Below, piece after piece: positions 48,159 through 57,237 of a stretch of DNA of 64,000 nucleotides. A model generated the notes under the pieces. That model did no database searches. It was not told the DNA's origin and saw only the letters and a list, made by a program, of their open reading frames with translations. Location: the NCBI GenBank assembly GCA_041650805.1, contig JBAZKM010000003.1:1-64000 (forward strand), written 5' to 3'. The position numbers and the translations under genes are program-made. Numbering within the stretch: position 1 is the stretch's first letter; each line of letters begins with the position of its first letter. Source of the stretch: Candidatus Omnitrophota bacterium. Its GTDB lineage: Bacteria; Omnitrophota; Gorgyraeia; 2-01-FULL-45-10.

Positions 48159-49003
48159 TGAAAAGTCCACAGTCCACAGTCCATGGTCCACGGTCCAAGC
48201 CCAAAATCGGAATCATCGGGTGCGGGACGATAGGAAGCGAGATAGCGAAGGCCTGCCTGTTGAGATTGAATGGTGCCATTGAGCTTACCGCCATATGCGA
48301 TATAGACCGGGAGAAGGCGAGCGCCCTGCAAAAAACCCTGGGCGGAAAGGTGGCCATCTTGGGGATAGACGGGCTCATTGAAAAGGTCGATGTGGTCGTA
48401 GAGGCCGCCAGCGCCAAAATTTCAGGGGAGATCCTCGAAAAGGCTGTCCGCTCGGAGAAGGACCTCCTGGTAATGAGCGTGGGCGGACTTATAGGGAGAG
48501 AGCCGTTGCTGAAAGAAGCCGCAAAGAAAGGGGTCCGCCTCTACATACCCTCGGGTGCCATATGCGGTATAGACGGCCTGAAGTCCGCCTCCGTCGGAAA
48601 GATAGATTCGGTACGCCTCACTACGAGGAAACCGCTTAAAGGCCTGGCCGGGGCGCCTTACCTGAAAGAGAAAGGCATAGAGATCGATTCCATAAAGGAA
48701 GAGACGGTCATCTTTGAAGGGAATGCAAAAGATGCTATAAGGTGGTTCCCGCAGAATGTCAACGTATCGGCCGTATTGAGCCTCGCCGGACTAGGCGCGG
48801 AAAAGACCGAAGTCAGGATAGTGACGTCTCCGGATTACACGAAGAACATACACGAGGTAGAGATAAGAGGGTCCTGCGGGGTCATCAGGACGGTGACCGA
48901 GAATGTGCCTTCGGCGGCAAACCCGAAGACGAGCGCGCTCGCTATCCTGTCGGCCATAGCGACACTCGAAGGCATAACGAAGAACATCAGGATAGGGACA
49001 TGA
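48158..49003 (+). CDS. nadX: L-aspartate dehydrogenase
   Basis: The 281-residue enzyme oxidises aspartate to iminoaspartate for NadA and replaces NadB. It shows IGIIGCGTIGSEIAKA, VEAASAKI, MSVGGLIG and YIPSGAICGIDGL, and ends with the NPKTSALAILSAIATLE domain. The first 13 residues (MKSPQSTVHGPRS) are encoded by a tandem AGTCCAC repeat and precede the natural start of the Rossmann fold, so they look like an added tail. Confidence 0.9.
   Translation: MKSPQSTVHGPRSKPKIGIIGCGTIGSEIAKACLLRLNGAIELTAICDIDREKASALQKTLGGKVAILGIDGLIEKVDVVVEAASAKISGEILEKAVRSEKDLLVMSVGGLIGREPLLKEAAKKGVRLYIPSGAICGIDGLKSASVGKIDSVRLTTRKPLKGLAGAPYLKEKGIEIDSIKEETVIFEGNAKDAIRWFPQNVNVSAVLSLAGLGAEKTEVRIVTSPDYTKNIHEVEIRGSCGVIRTVTENVPSAANPKTSALAILSAIATLEGITKNIRIGT
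48163..48196 (+). repeat. Heptamer repeat (AGTCCAC)5 at the nadX start
   Basis: AGTCCAC, AGTCCAC, AGTCCAT, GGTCCAC and GGTCCAA directly follow the ATG codon in frame. If the ATG at 48158 is used, the repeat is translated into the N-terminal extension. Confidence 0.85.
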
Positions 49004-49752
49004 GGCCGCTCACGCGGACCGGTAATTACATATCGACCAGGATAGGGAGGGCGATAGCCGACTATAAGCTGGTGGAGGATAAGGACAGGATCCTCGTGGC
49101 CGTATCGGGAGGGAAAGACAGCCTTTCCCTGTTGAAATTGCTTAACGAGAGAAAGAAGTGGGCGCCGGTAAGCTACGAACTCATAGCTATGCACGTAGAG
49201 ACGGATCACCGGTGCAAGGGGTGCGCCCATACGGGGCGGTTGAAGAAGTTCTTTAAAGATATGGGTGTACAGTACCATTTCGAAAAGATAAAGATACTGG
49301 ATAAAGATACTAAGACGACATCATGTTTCTGGTGCTCCTGGAACAGGAGGAAGGCACTCTTCATGGCGGCTGACAGGTTAGGCTGCAATAAGGTGGCGCT
49401 GGGCCACCATGCGGATGACATAATAGAAACGCTCTTTCTCAATATATTCTACCATGGTGAATTCTCGGCGATGAACCCCAGGCAGGAGCTCTTCGGGGGG
49501 CGTCTTACCATAATACGCCCTTTATGCTACGTGGAGGAGAACGCCATGCGCAAATTTGCCAGGGAGAGCGATTTCCCGCCGCAGACGTGCGCCTGCCCGA
49601 ATTCGCAGGTCTCGAAGCGCCGCGCTGTCAAAAAGATGATAAGCGAGATCGAGAAGGACTGCGAATATGTAAAGAAGAACATATTCAGGAGCATCACGCG
49701 TATAAATAAAGAGTATACACAGATCAAAGGGTCTGTGGATGATTATGATTAA
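49000..49752 (+). CDS. TtcA-like tRNA 2-thiolation protein (PP-loop ATPase)
   Basis: The 250-residue protein has the PP-loop SGGKDSLSLL and the TtcA-type cysteine pairs, CKGC near residue 69 and CFWC near residue 108, plus a CAC pair near residue 190 and GHHADDIIETLFLN. TtcA proteins thiolate cytidine 32 in tRNA with an Fe-S cluster. The start at 49000 overlaps the nadX stop. A related U-thiolating TtuA-type role cannot be excluded. Confidence 0.8.
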   Translation: MRPLTRTGNYISTRIGRAIADYKLVEDKDRILVAVSGGKDSLSLLKLLNERKKWAPVSYELIAMHVETDHRCKGCAHTGRLKKFFKDMGVQYHFEKIKILDKDTKTTSCFWCSWNRRKALFMAADRLGCNKVALGHHADDIIETLFLNIFYHGEFSAMNPRQELFGGRLTIIRPLCYVEENAMRKFARESDFPPQTCACPNSQVSKRRAVKKMISEIEKDCEYVKKNIFRSITRINKEYTQIKGSVDDYD

Positions 49753-49782
49753 AAATCAAATGACGGAAGGGGGTGAATCATA

Positions 49783-50013
49783 ATGGCGGAGAAAGTCGCA
49801 AAGGTAGGTATAAAGCGCAAAAAGGGATATCTCTATTACGTCGATAAGAAGGGCAACGTAGTTGAGACGAAGATGGCGAGAGGTAAATCCAAGGGCGGCG
49901 GCGGTAAGGTCATCGCGCGTCCGGGCGTGAAGAAGGTAAAAGGTTACCTCTACTTCATCGACAAAAAGGGAGATGTCGGCAGGGCGAAGATGAGAAGGGG
50001 CGGGAGGAAGTAA
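49783..50013 (+). CDS. Small basic protein with two KGYLY(F/Y)(I/V)DKKG repeats
   Basis: The 76-residue protein is about one third lysine and arginine. It contains two units: IKRKKGYLYYVDKKGNVVETKMARG and VKKVKGYLYFIDKKGDVGRAKMRRG, in which K-G-Y-L-Y, D-K-K-G and K-M-x-R-G are shared. They are linked by a KGGGGK stretch. GGAAGGGGGTGA lies before the ATG. Its charge suggests nucleic-acid or ribosome binding. I do not know a named family. A strong terminator follows 23 bp behind. Confidence 0.75.
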   Translation: MAEKVAKVGIKRKKGYLYYVDKKGNVVETKMARGKSKGGGGKVIARPGVKKVKGYLYFIDKKGDVGRAKMRRGGRK

Positions 50014-50035
50014 CCGCTTCCTGGTATAACAGTAG

Positions 50036-50090
50036 CAAGAGGACAGGGTAAGCGTTTTGCGCTTATTCTGTCCTCTTGTGTTATTTTTAC
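50036..50090 (+). terminator. Strong rho-independent terminator
   Basis: CAAGAGGACAG pairs with CTGTCCTCTTG. The inner GTAAGCG/CGCTTAT stem carries a TTTTG loop. TTATTTTTA follows. It ends the biosynthetic run and isolates uvrA. Confidence 0.9.
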
Positions 50091-50125
50091 ATATATGCTA
50101 ATATTACCCTAATACCATAATATAT

Positions 50126-52924
50126 ATGAACGAACGGGATGTTATATTCATAAAAGGCGCGCGGGAACATAACCTGAAGGGTCTCGACCTGGAGATACCC
50201 CGCAGGAAACTCGTAGTCGTCACGGGCCTCTCCGGCTCCGGGAAGTCGTCGCTTGCATTCGACACCATCTACGCCGAAGGGCAGCGCAGGTATGTGGAGA
50301 GCCTCTCCAGTTATGCCAGGCAGTTCCTCGAACAGCTGCAGAAACCAGACGTCGAATATATCGAAGGGTTGTCGCCGGCTATAAGTATAGAGCAGAGGAC
50401 GGCCGGCTCGAACCCCCGTTCTACGGTGGGGACGCAGACCGAGATCTATGATTACCTGCGGCTCCTCTTCGCGCGGATAGGCATGCCCCATTGCCCGGTT
50501 TGCGGCAAGCCGATAACCAGGCAGACGTCGCAGGAGATCGTCGAACAGATCACCGCCCTGCCGCCGGGGACCAAGGTCCTGATACTAGCGCCGCTCGTGC
50601 GCGGTAAGAAGGGGGAGTACAGAGACATCTTCCAGAAGGTGAGAAAAGACGGGTTTGTCAGAGTGCGCGTTGACGGCAAGATAACGGAACTGGAAAAGAA
50701 GATAGCTCTGGATAAGAACAAAAAACACACTATAGAGATAGTGGTTGACCGTCTCGTCCTGAAAGATGACGCAAAGAAGCGCCTCACCGATTCGGTCGAG
50801 ACGGCCCTCGAGGCCGGCGGGCGTCTCGTGATCGTTTCGACGGAAGATAGCGGCGGATACAGAGACCGTCTCTTCAACGAACAGTATGCCTGCGCGGACT
50901 GCGGGGTGAGCATAGAAGAGATAGAGCCGAGGATATTCTCCTTCAACTCCCCGTACGGCGCCTGCCAGGTATGCGGCGGGCTCGGCAACAAGATGGAGAT
51001 AGACCCGGAACTTGTGATACCGGATAAGTCAAAGGCGGTCCTGGACGCGGTAGATGCCTGGCGGCGCGGAGGCAAAGGGCTTTATATATATTACAGGCGC
51101 CTCCTGCGTTCCCTCGCGCACAGGCATAACTTCGACGTCGAAACGCCTTTCAGGGACCTCCCCAAAGATATCAAAAAGATAGTCCTTTACGGCGAAGGGA
51201 ACGACGGCGGGTGGGGCTCTTTCGAGGGCGTTGTGCCGAACCTCGAGAGGCGTTTCCGGGAGACGGAGAGCGAATTTATAAAGACCGAGATAAATAAGTA
51301 CATGTCTGTCCTGCCTTGTCCCGCATGTAAAGGCACGAGGTTAAAGGCGGAGAGCCTCTCCGTCACCATCGCGAAGAAGAACATAGCCGGGGTCTGCGCC
51401 CTCTCCATAAAAGACCTGAAGACGTTCTTTGCGCGTCTCTCTTTGAGCGGGACGCAGTCGGAGATCGCGCACCAGGTGCTGAAAGAGATACGTTCACGCC
51501 TCCAGTTCATGGTGAACGTGGGGCTCGATTACCTGACGCTCGACAGAAGGAGCGGCACTCTCTCCGGAGGAGAGGCGCAGCGGATACGGCTTGCGACCCA
51601 GATCGGCTCCGGCCTCGTCGGGGTTATATATATCCTGGACGAACCGAGCATAGGGTTGCATCAGAAGGATAATTCGAAACTGCTCGATACGCTGATCGCT
51701 CTCAGGGACCTGGGGAACACCCTTATAGTAGTGGAACATGACGAGGCAACGATACGGAAGGCGGATTACATCATAGACCTGGGGCCGGGCGCAGGTGAGC
51801 ACGGCGGCCGGATAATCGCCAGAGGGTCGCTAAAAGATATACTCGATTCCAAAGATTCGCTGACAGGCAAGTATCTGAGGGGGGAATCGAGTATCCCCGT
51901 CCCGCGCGCAAGACGGCTCCGTGATGACAGGAGAGTGCTCACGATAACGGGCGCCGGAGAGCATAATCTCAAGAATATAGACGTTCATATACCTCTCGGC
52001 CTTTTTGTCTGCGTGACGGGTGTCTCCGGCTCCGGCAAGAGCACGCTCGTCGACGAGATCCTCTACAGGGCCCTTGCAAAGCGATTGTACAGGTCCAAAG
52101 AGAAGCCGGGCGCCCATAAGAAGATAACGGGTATAGAGCATATCGATAAGGTCATCGTGATAGACCAGTCGCCGATAGGCAGGACGCCGCGCTCGAACCC
52201 GGCTACATATACGGGCGCTTTCGCCCCGATACGCGACCTCTTTTCCAGGCTCCCGGAAGCGAAGGTGCGCGGCTACAGGTCCGGCAGGTTCAGTTTCAAC
52301 GTAAAGGGCGGCAGGTGTGAAGCGTGCATGGGGGACGGGATAAAACAGATCGAGATGCATTTCCTGCCCGATGTCCATATACAATGCGAAGTGTGCAAGG
52401 GTAAACGGTTTAACGAACAGACGCTCAATATCAGGTATAAAGGATATTCGATCGCCGATGTCCTTGAGATGTCGGTCGAGGACGCGCTCGGTATATTCGA
52501 GAACGTGCCGTCCGTAAGGAATAAGCTGAAGACGCTCTATGAGGTGGGCCTCGGCTACATAAGGTTGGGGCAGTCGGCGACCACCCTTTCCGGAGGAGAG
52601 GCACAGAGGATAAAACTTGCCACAGAGCTCTCCAGGACGTCGACGGGGAGGACATTCTATATACTTGATGAACCGACGACCGGGCTTCACTTTGCGGACA
52701 TAGAGAAGCTCCTGGGTGTATTGCATGCGCTCGTGGAACAGGGCAATACGGTCCTGGTGATAGAACATAACCTCGATGTGATAAAGACGGCGGATCATAT
52801 AATCGACCTCGGGCCGGAGGGCGGGGACGACGGCGGAGAGGTGGTCGCTGAGGGTCCTCCCGAAGAGATAGCGAAGACGAAGGCGTCGTATACGGGGAAG
52901 TATCTAGCCGAGGTATTAAAATAA
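50126..52924 (+). CDS. uvrA: Excinuclease ABC subunit A
   Basis: The 932-residue protein is the damage-recognising subunit of nucleotide excision repair. It has two ABC modules with GLSGSGKSSL near residue 33 and GVSGSGKSTL near residue 633, two LSGGEAQRI signatures, and zinc-binding cysteines (CADCG...CQVCGG, CEACMGDG...CEVCKGKRF). YILDEPSIGLH and YILDEPTTGLH are the Walker B sites. Length and order are standard. uvrB and uvrC are not in this window. Confidence 0.97.
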   Translation: MNERDVIFIKGAREHNLKGLDLEIPRRKLVVVTGLSGSGKSSLAFDTIYAEGQRRYVESLSSYARQFLEQLQKPDVEYIEGLSPAISIEQRTAGSNPRSTVGTQTEIYDYLRLLFARIGMPHCPVCGKPITRQTSQEIVEQITALPPGTKVLILAPLVRGKKGEYRDIFQKVRKDGFVRVRVDGKITELEKKIALDKNKKHTIEIVVDRLVLKDDAKKRLTDSVETALEAGGRLVIVSTEDSGGYRDRLFNEQYACADCGVSIEEIEPRIFSFNSPYGACQVCGGLGNKMEIDPELVIPDKSKAVLDAVDAWRRGGKGLYIYYRRLLRSLAHRHNFDVETPFRDLPKDIKKIVLYGEGNDGGWGSFEGVVPNLERRFRETESEFIKTEINKYMSVLPCPACKGTRLKAESLSVTIAKKNIAGVCALSIKDLKTFFARLSLSGTQSEIAHQVLKEIRSRLQFMVNVGLDYLTLDRRSGTLSGGEAQRIRLATQIGSGLVGVIYILDEPSIGLHQKDNSKLLDTLIALRDLGNTLIVVEHDEATIRKADYIIDLGPGAGEHGGRIIARGSLKDILDSKDSLTGKYLRGESSIPVPRARRLRDDRRVLTITGAGEHNLKNIDVHIPLGLFVCVTGVSGSGKSTLVDEILYRALAKRLYRSKEKPGAHKKITGIEHIDKVIVIDQSPIGRTPRSNPATYTGAFAPIRDLFSRLPEAKVRGYRSGRFSFNVKGGRCEACMGDGIKQIEMHFLPDVHIQCEVCKGKRFNEQTLNIRYKGYSIADVLEMSVEDALGIFENVPSVRNKLKTLYEVGLGYIRLGQSATTLSGGEAQRIKLATELSRTSTGRTFYILDEPTTGLHFADIEKLLGVLHALVEQGNTVLVIEHNLDVIKTADHIIDLGPEGGDDGGEVVAEGPPEEIAKTKASYTGKYLAEVLK

Positions 52925-52927
52925 CGT

Positions 52928-52976
52928 AGGGTATAGGGTATGGGGTATAGGGTATCGGGTATAGGGTATAGGGTGA
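52928..52976 (+). repeat. Heptamer repeat (AGGGTAT)7 upstream of or inside the TPR gene
   Basis: Seven units with variants GGGGTAT and CGGGTAT follow the uvrA stop by 4 bp. It is the same family as 42416-42445. It is translated only if the ATG at 52940 is the true start. Confidence 0.85.
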
Positions 52977-55318
52977 AGGTATGGGCGGGAGCGATCGCGG
53001 TCCTTTCAGCCATCTTATGCTCATCCTCCGCCGTATTTGCGGAGGAGGGGCAGGAAGAGAACGATATCATATTTGTGAAGAAGGCTTTCAGTGACGGATT
53101 CTACGACCTGGCGCAGGAGCGCATAGAGAGTTTTCTCGCTTCATATCCCCGCACATCCCATCTCTATGAGATGCACCTGCTCTTGGGCAGGTGCTTCTAT
53201 TATCAGAACAATCCCGCAAAGGCCCTCTATGAATTTGACATAGTCCTCGCTGCCCCCGCGGGGGCAGCGCTGCAGGACGAGGCGTTATACTGGGAAGGCG
53301 AGGTCTATTTCAGGAGCGGCGATTTCAGGAAGTCACTGGAGCTTTATCAGAAGGTGATCGATAATTTTCATTCGTCAAAGTACGGCGGGTATGCCCTTCA
53401 CGGCAAGGCGTGGGCGTATTACCGGCTCGGTTTCTTTGAAGAGGCGATAAAGTCGTTCCGCGAGGTGGTCGCCAGATATCCTTTCGAAAAGATAGCCGTG
53501 GAGTCGCAGTTCAAGATAGGAGAATGCAGCCACCTCCTGGGGAAGTACGACGAGGCGATACGGGAACTGAAGGAATTTATAGATAAATTCCCGGTTTCCG
53601 AGAGGGTCGCGGAGGCCCATTATATGATCGGCGAGTCCGATTTCTATCTAAGCAACTATCGCGAGGCCGTAGTCTCCTTCAGGAAGGCAACGGCCATCTC
53701 GCCCAAGGCGAAGTGGGCCCCTTTCGCTCTTTACAGGATAGGCCGCTGCCTATTTCATCTGGGCGATTACGCCCAAAGCGCGGTGGAATTAAAGAATTGT
53801 CTTACAAATCCCGAGAACGACCTGCTCGCCAGCCTTTCGTACCTGGGCCTGTCCCAGGACTATGAGGCCATGGGCCTTTACGATAACGCCATAGAGGCCT
53901 GCGACGATATCATACAGAAATACGGTAATAGCGACGCAGCGCCGGAGGCATACTATAGAAAGGCGAAGCTATTATACGACCGGAAGAAATACAAGGATGC
54001 GGAGATCGCGTGCCTGGAGGCCATCGAAAAGTTCCCGAAATCGGAATATATCGACGAATTCCACTACGTGCTGGGACTGGCGTATGGGATGCTGGGTGAG
54101 GACGAAGAGGCGATCGCGGAGCTGGGATGGGCGGGGGCGCACTCGAGCGATGTGAACCTTGCTTCGTCGGCCCTGTGCAAGATAGGCGATATATACATAG
54201 ACAGGAAGGATCTTAAGGAAGCGGCAAAGAATTTCGAGATAGTCCTGAGAGAGCACCCCGACAGCCAATGGGCCGATTACGCGCAGTACCAGCTGGCCAG
54301 CATATTCCTTTGGACCGACAGCTTCGACCAGGCGATCCTGGCTTACCAGAGCGTGATCACAAATTTTCCCGATACGACACTCAGGGAAAAGGCGGTCTTC
54401 CAGCTGGGCATGGCGTATTTCAAGCGCAGGGATTTTGAGCACGCCTCAGCCGAATACGGGAGATCGATCGAAGAATTCCCGGACGGCGAGATGAAGGACC
54501 GGGCAAGATTTTATCTTGCCAATTCACTGTACAATCTAAATAGGTTCGAGGAGGCGCTCGAGGCATTCAAAAAGGTGGCAAAGGAAACGCCTTCCGAAGA
54601 GCTGAGGATGACCTCGCGCTACCAGATCGGATGGTGTTATTACAACCTGCACAAAGAGACCGAGGCCGCAGACGAGTTCGGCCGTTTCCTGAAAGAGTAC
54701 CCCGGTTCAGATATGGCCTCCGATGTCTATTTCTGGTTCGGCGAATACTACAGGGCGAAGGCGCGGTACGACAAGGCGAAAGAATATTTTGAGGCCGTGA
54801 TGAAAGACCGCGCGTCGGGCGATATCGCAGACCAGGCGTTATACCAGCTGGCGCAGACCCTCGCCGTTGAGGGGAAAGGGGATGAGGCCATAGCGCGTTT
54901 CAAGGAACTGGCCGTACGGTCTCCCGGGGGCCCGCTCGAGAATACCGCATATCGCAAGATCGCCGCCATGGAAAAAGAGAGAGGCAACTTCGATTCCGCC
55001 ATATCTTATTTCAGGAAAGCCATAACCGCGGAGAACAGTGAGCTCAACGCGCAGATCGAGTATGAGATCGCCGAATCGCTCGAAGGGAAAGGTGCGTATG
55101 CCGAAGCCGCCGAGGAATATCTGAAAGTCCCCTACCTGTATTCCAAGTGGTCATTCTGGTCCGTGCGCTCGCAGCTTAAATGCGCTCAAATTTTTGAGCG
55201 GCTTGAGAGATGGAACGACGCAAAGAAGATGTATGAAAAACTCGCGGGCATGGATGTCGAGGAGTCGAAATTCGCGAAAGACCGTCTCGAATGGCTGAGG
55301 TGGAGAGGGGAGAAGTAA
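52940..55318 (+). CDS. Large exported TPR protein
   Basis: The protein (792 residues from this start) has a signal peptide and then about twenty TPR units to the C-terminus (for example DEALYWEGEVYFRSGDFRKSLELY and ALYNLNRFEEALEAF). The signal peptide starts more naturally at GTG 52973 (MKVWAGAIAVLSAILC), in which case the upstream AGGGTAT repeat is untranslated. It should lie in the periplasm. With exbB/exbD-like genes next to it, it resembles the TPR partners of Tol/Ton-type complexes. The exact partner is unknown. Confidence 0.8.
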   Translation: MGYRVSGIGYRVKVWAGAIAVLSAILCSSSAVFAEEGQEENDIIFVKKAFSDGFYDLAQERIESFLASYPRTSHLYEMHLLLGRCFYYQNNPAKALYEFDIVLAAPAGAALQDEALYWEGEVYFRSGDFRKSLELYQKVIDNFHSSKYGGYALHGKAWAYYRLGFFEEAIKSFREVVARYPFEKIAVESQFKIGECSHLLGKYDEAIRELKEFIDKFPVSERVAEAHYMIGESDFYLSNYREAVVSFRKATAISPKAKWAPFALYRIGRCLFHLGDYAQSAVELKNCLTNPENDLLASLSYLGLSQDYEAMGLYDNAIEACDDIIQKYGNSDAAPEAYYRKAKLLYDRKKYKDAEIACLEAIEKFPKSEYIDEFHYVLGLAYGMLGEDEEAIAELGWAGAHSSDVNLASSALCKIGDIYIDRKDLKEAAKNFEIVLREHPDSQWADYAQYQLASIFLWTDSFDQAILAYQSVITNFPDTTLREKAVFQLGMAYFKRRDFEHASAEYGRSIEEFPDGEMKDRARFYLANSLYNLNRFEEALEAFKKVAKETPSEELRMTSRYQIGWCYYNLHKETEAADEFGRFLKEYPGSDMASDVYFWFGEYYRAKARYDKAKEYFEAVMKDRASGDIADQALYQLAQTLAVEGKGDEAIARFKELAVRSPGGPLENTAYRKIAAMEKERGNFDSAISYFRKAITAENSELNAQIEYEIAESLEGKGAYAEAAEEYLKVPYLYSKWSFWSVRSQLKCAQIFERLERWNDAKKMYEKLAGMDVEESKFAKDRLEWLRWRGEK

Positions 55319-55340
55319 GGAACTTTACGAGGAGGATGTT

Positions 55341-55973
55341 ATGTGGGATATGATACAAAAGGGCGGGCCGATGATGTACCTGATAATGGTATCGTCGGTG
55401 CTGGCATTTGCCGTATTCATCGAGCGGTTGTACCACCTGAACAGGGCCCGCATAGATGCCGATAAGTTCATGGACGACGTCACGAATATTTTAAAGAGGA
55501 ACAGGATAATAGAAGCTATAGAGATGTGTAATTCTACACCAGGCCCGATCGCCCATATAGTCAAGGCGGGCATCCTGAAGCACGACAGGTCAAAACCGGA
55601 GATAAGAGAGGCCGTCGAGGAAGCCGGGCAGCTTGAGATACCGCGGCTGGAACGCCACCTCCCTGTGCTGGCCACCATCGCGCATATAGCCCCCCTCCTG
55701 GGGCTCCTCGGCACGGTCACAGGGATGATACGGTCTTTCCAGGTGATACAACAGAAGACGCTTTCCATGGTGCCGGTAAATCCGGGAGACCTGGCCGGGG
55801 GCATATGGGAATCTCTCCTGGCGACGCTCGCGGGCCTCTCCGTAGCCATACCGACATACGTTGCCTATAACTATCTGGTGAGCCAGGTAGGCGGCCTCGT
55901 ATACGATATGGAGAGGAGCGCCACGGATCTCGTGAACCTGCTCTCCTCGCGAAGGGACACGTATGAGGTTTAA
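55341..55973 (+). CDS. ExbB/TolQ-family proton-channel subunit
   Basis: The 210-residue protein has three membrane helices: near residues 8-25, then 105-135 in LATIAHIAPLLGLLGTVTGMI, and 150-175 with IWESLLATLAGLSVAIP. This is the MotA/TolQ/ExbB motif. It couples the proton gradient to an outer-membrane task with the ExbD-like protein. ACGAGGAGG precedes the ATG. It overlaps exbD by 11 bp. Confidence 0.93.
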   Translation: MWDMIQKGGPMMYLIMVSSVLAFAVFIERLYHLNRARIDADKFMDDVTNILKRNRIIEAIEMCNSTPGPIAHIVKAGILKHDRSKPEIREAVEEAGQLEIPRLERHLPVLATIAHIAPLLGLLGTVTGMIRSFQVIQQKTLSMVPVNPGDLAGGIWESLLATLAGLSVAIPTYVAYNYLVSQVGGLVYDMERSATDLVNLLSSRRDTYEV

Positions 55974-56355
55974 GACCCGTCTGAAGATAGAGAAGGGCCT
56001 TCTGGACATGACGCCGTTACTCAACGTCTTCTTCCTTCTTCTTATCTTCTTTCTCTTCACATCAAGTTTCATATTCCAGCCCGGCATAAGGGTGAACCTC
56101 CCCAAGGCAGTGACGAGCGAGGTGATACCGCAGGAGAATGTCGTGATCGTCATCACCAGGGACGATAAGGTCCATTTCAATGACCGCGAGATGTCGCACG
56201 ACGAACTAGTTTCAAACTTAAGGATAATAGCGAAAGAGAAGGCGTCCCTTCTCATAAAGGCGGACAGCAGGGCCTCCCTGGGTCGTATCGTAGAGATATG
56301 GGATATGTGCAGGTCAGAAGGCGTCTCCCAGATAAACATAGCAACGCACCAGTGA
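55963..56355 (+). CDS. ExbD/TolR-family protein
   Basis: The 130-residue protein has one membrane helix carrying the key aspartate in LDMTPLLNVFFLLLIFF, and a periplasmic domain ending with the TolR-like IVEIWDMCRSEGVSQINIAT. It pairs with the upstream ExbB/TolQ. The small TonB-like gene follows after 4 bp. Confidence 0.92.
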   Translation: MRFKTRLKIEKGLLDMTPLLNVFFLLLIFFLFTSSFIFQPGIRVNLPKAVTSEVIPQENVVIVITRDDKVHFNDREMSHDELVSNLRIIAKEKASLLIKADSRASLGRIVEIWDMCRSEGVSQINIATHQ

Positions 56356-56359
56356 AGAT

Positions 56360-56761
56360 ATGGTCAGGATGATAAAAGACAGGATCTTTATAACCGCGTT
56401 CGCAGCGTCGCTGGTGTTGCACGTATTCTGGCTATCTATGGTAACGGTGGTATCGCCCCCGGTAGACGCGAAGAAGACAAGGTTCTCTAAGGTGGCTTTC
56501 CTGGGTCCCATACTTGAGAGGGGTGTCTTTAAGGTCGGCATCGGACCGCGGGAGCGCACGTTCCTGGAAGAACGCTATTTCAAGAATATCAATAGCATCG
56601 AAACGTCTTTTTCGGATAAAGTCAAGACGGCCCCGGCAGCGGTTTTTCGCCCGACGCCCGCTAAAGGGGATGAAAATAGAGCGGACAGGGAGAGGTTACT
56701 GGACCTTGTGGAAGGCGCGGTAACCGGTCATAAAGCGGAACCGTCTTCTTTAATAGAATAG
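56360..56761 (+). CDS. Small membrane-anchored protein, possible TonB/TolA-like partner
   Basis: The 133-residue protein has one N-terminal membrane helix (residues 9-30, ITAFAASLVLHVFWLSMV), with the S-x-x-L-H pattern seen in TonB and TolA anchors. The rest is charged and lacks the proline-rich spacer and the C-terminal TonB fold. Position suggests a shortened third component of the ExbBD system. The assignment is tentative. Confidence 0.6.
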   Translation: MVRMIKDRIFITAFAASLVLHVFWLSMVTVVSPPVDAKKTRFSKVAFLGPILERGVFKVGIGPRERTFLEERYFKNINSIETSFSDKVKTAPAAVFRPTPAKGDENRADRERLLDLVEGAVTGHKAEPSSLIE

Positions 56762-56780
56762 TTGTTATTCTCTTATAATT

Positions 56781-57020
56781 ATGATAAAATTAGATATATC
56801 GGCATTGATCTTTTTCTATATGCTCTCATCGGCCGTCATCATCCTGATCGTATGGGCGGTATCCGGCGAGAGGAAGAGGGGACGCAGCGCGGGTAAAGAA
56901 GCGGGTTATATCTGGAAGTGCTCGGTCTGTTTTCATAATTACATCGATTCAAAACATGAGGATATATCTCTCTGCCCGGTATGCGGCAGTTACAACAAAA
57001 AAGAGGGGGTGGACGTATGA
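56781..57020 (+). CDS. Small membrane protein with a zinc-ribbon tail
   Basis: The 79-residue protein has one N-terminal membrane helix (residues 8-27) and then WKCSVCFHNY and LCPVCGSYNK, two C-x-x-C pairs typical of a zinc ribbon. It probably acts as an inner-membrane scaffold or small sensor. Its stop overlaps the start of the winged-helix gene (ATGA). I do not recognise a named family. Confidence 0.7.
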   Translation: MIKLDISALIFFYMLSSAVIILIVWAVSGERKRGRSAGKEAGYIWKCSVCFHNYIDSKHEDISLCPVCGSYNKKEGVDV

Positions 57021-57220
57021 TCACCGAGATCGGTATTACCGCCGGAGACATTTGGCACTATCTTGACACTCACGGGAAGAGTTCTCTGGACCAGATCGTT
57101 ATGGGCATCGCTACCGAGAGGGACCGGGTTCTCATGAGCATAGGCTGGCTTTCCCGGGAAGGCCATATTATAGTGGAAGGGAAGAGCCCTAATTACCAGG
57201 TATATCTGCGGGGAAGATAA
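57017..57220 (+). CDS. Small winged-helix protein (DUF2582-like)
   Basis: The 67-residue protein reads ITAGDIWHYLDTHGKSSLDQI and IGWLSREGHIIVEGKSPNYQVYL, which gives helix-helix-helix-strand-strand like the DUF2582 winged helix. It could bind DNA, or act in protein-protein contacts. The ATG at 57017 overlaps the previous stop; an earlier in-frame ATG was rejected. Confidence 0.75.
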   Translation: MITEIGITAGDIWHYLDTHGKSSLDQIVMGIATERDRVLMSIGWLSREGHIIVEGKSPNYQVYLRGR

Positions 57221-57237
57221 TACGAGAAGGGGGATGT

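Noticed and set aside
48742..48999. Long N-terminal extension of the TtcA-like gene into nadX
   Set aside because: The ATG at 49000, overlapping the nadX stop, matches the family start. The upstream part is out-of-frame nadX.
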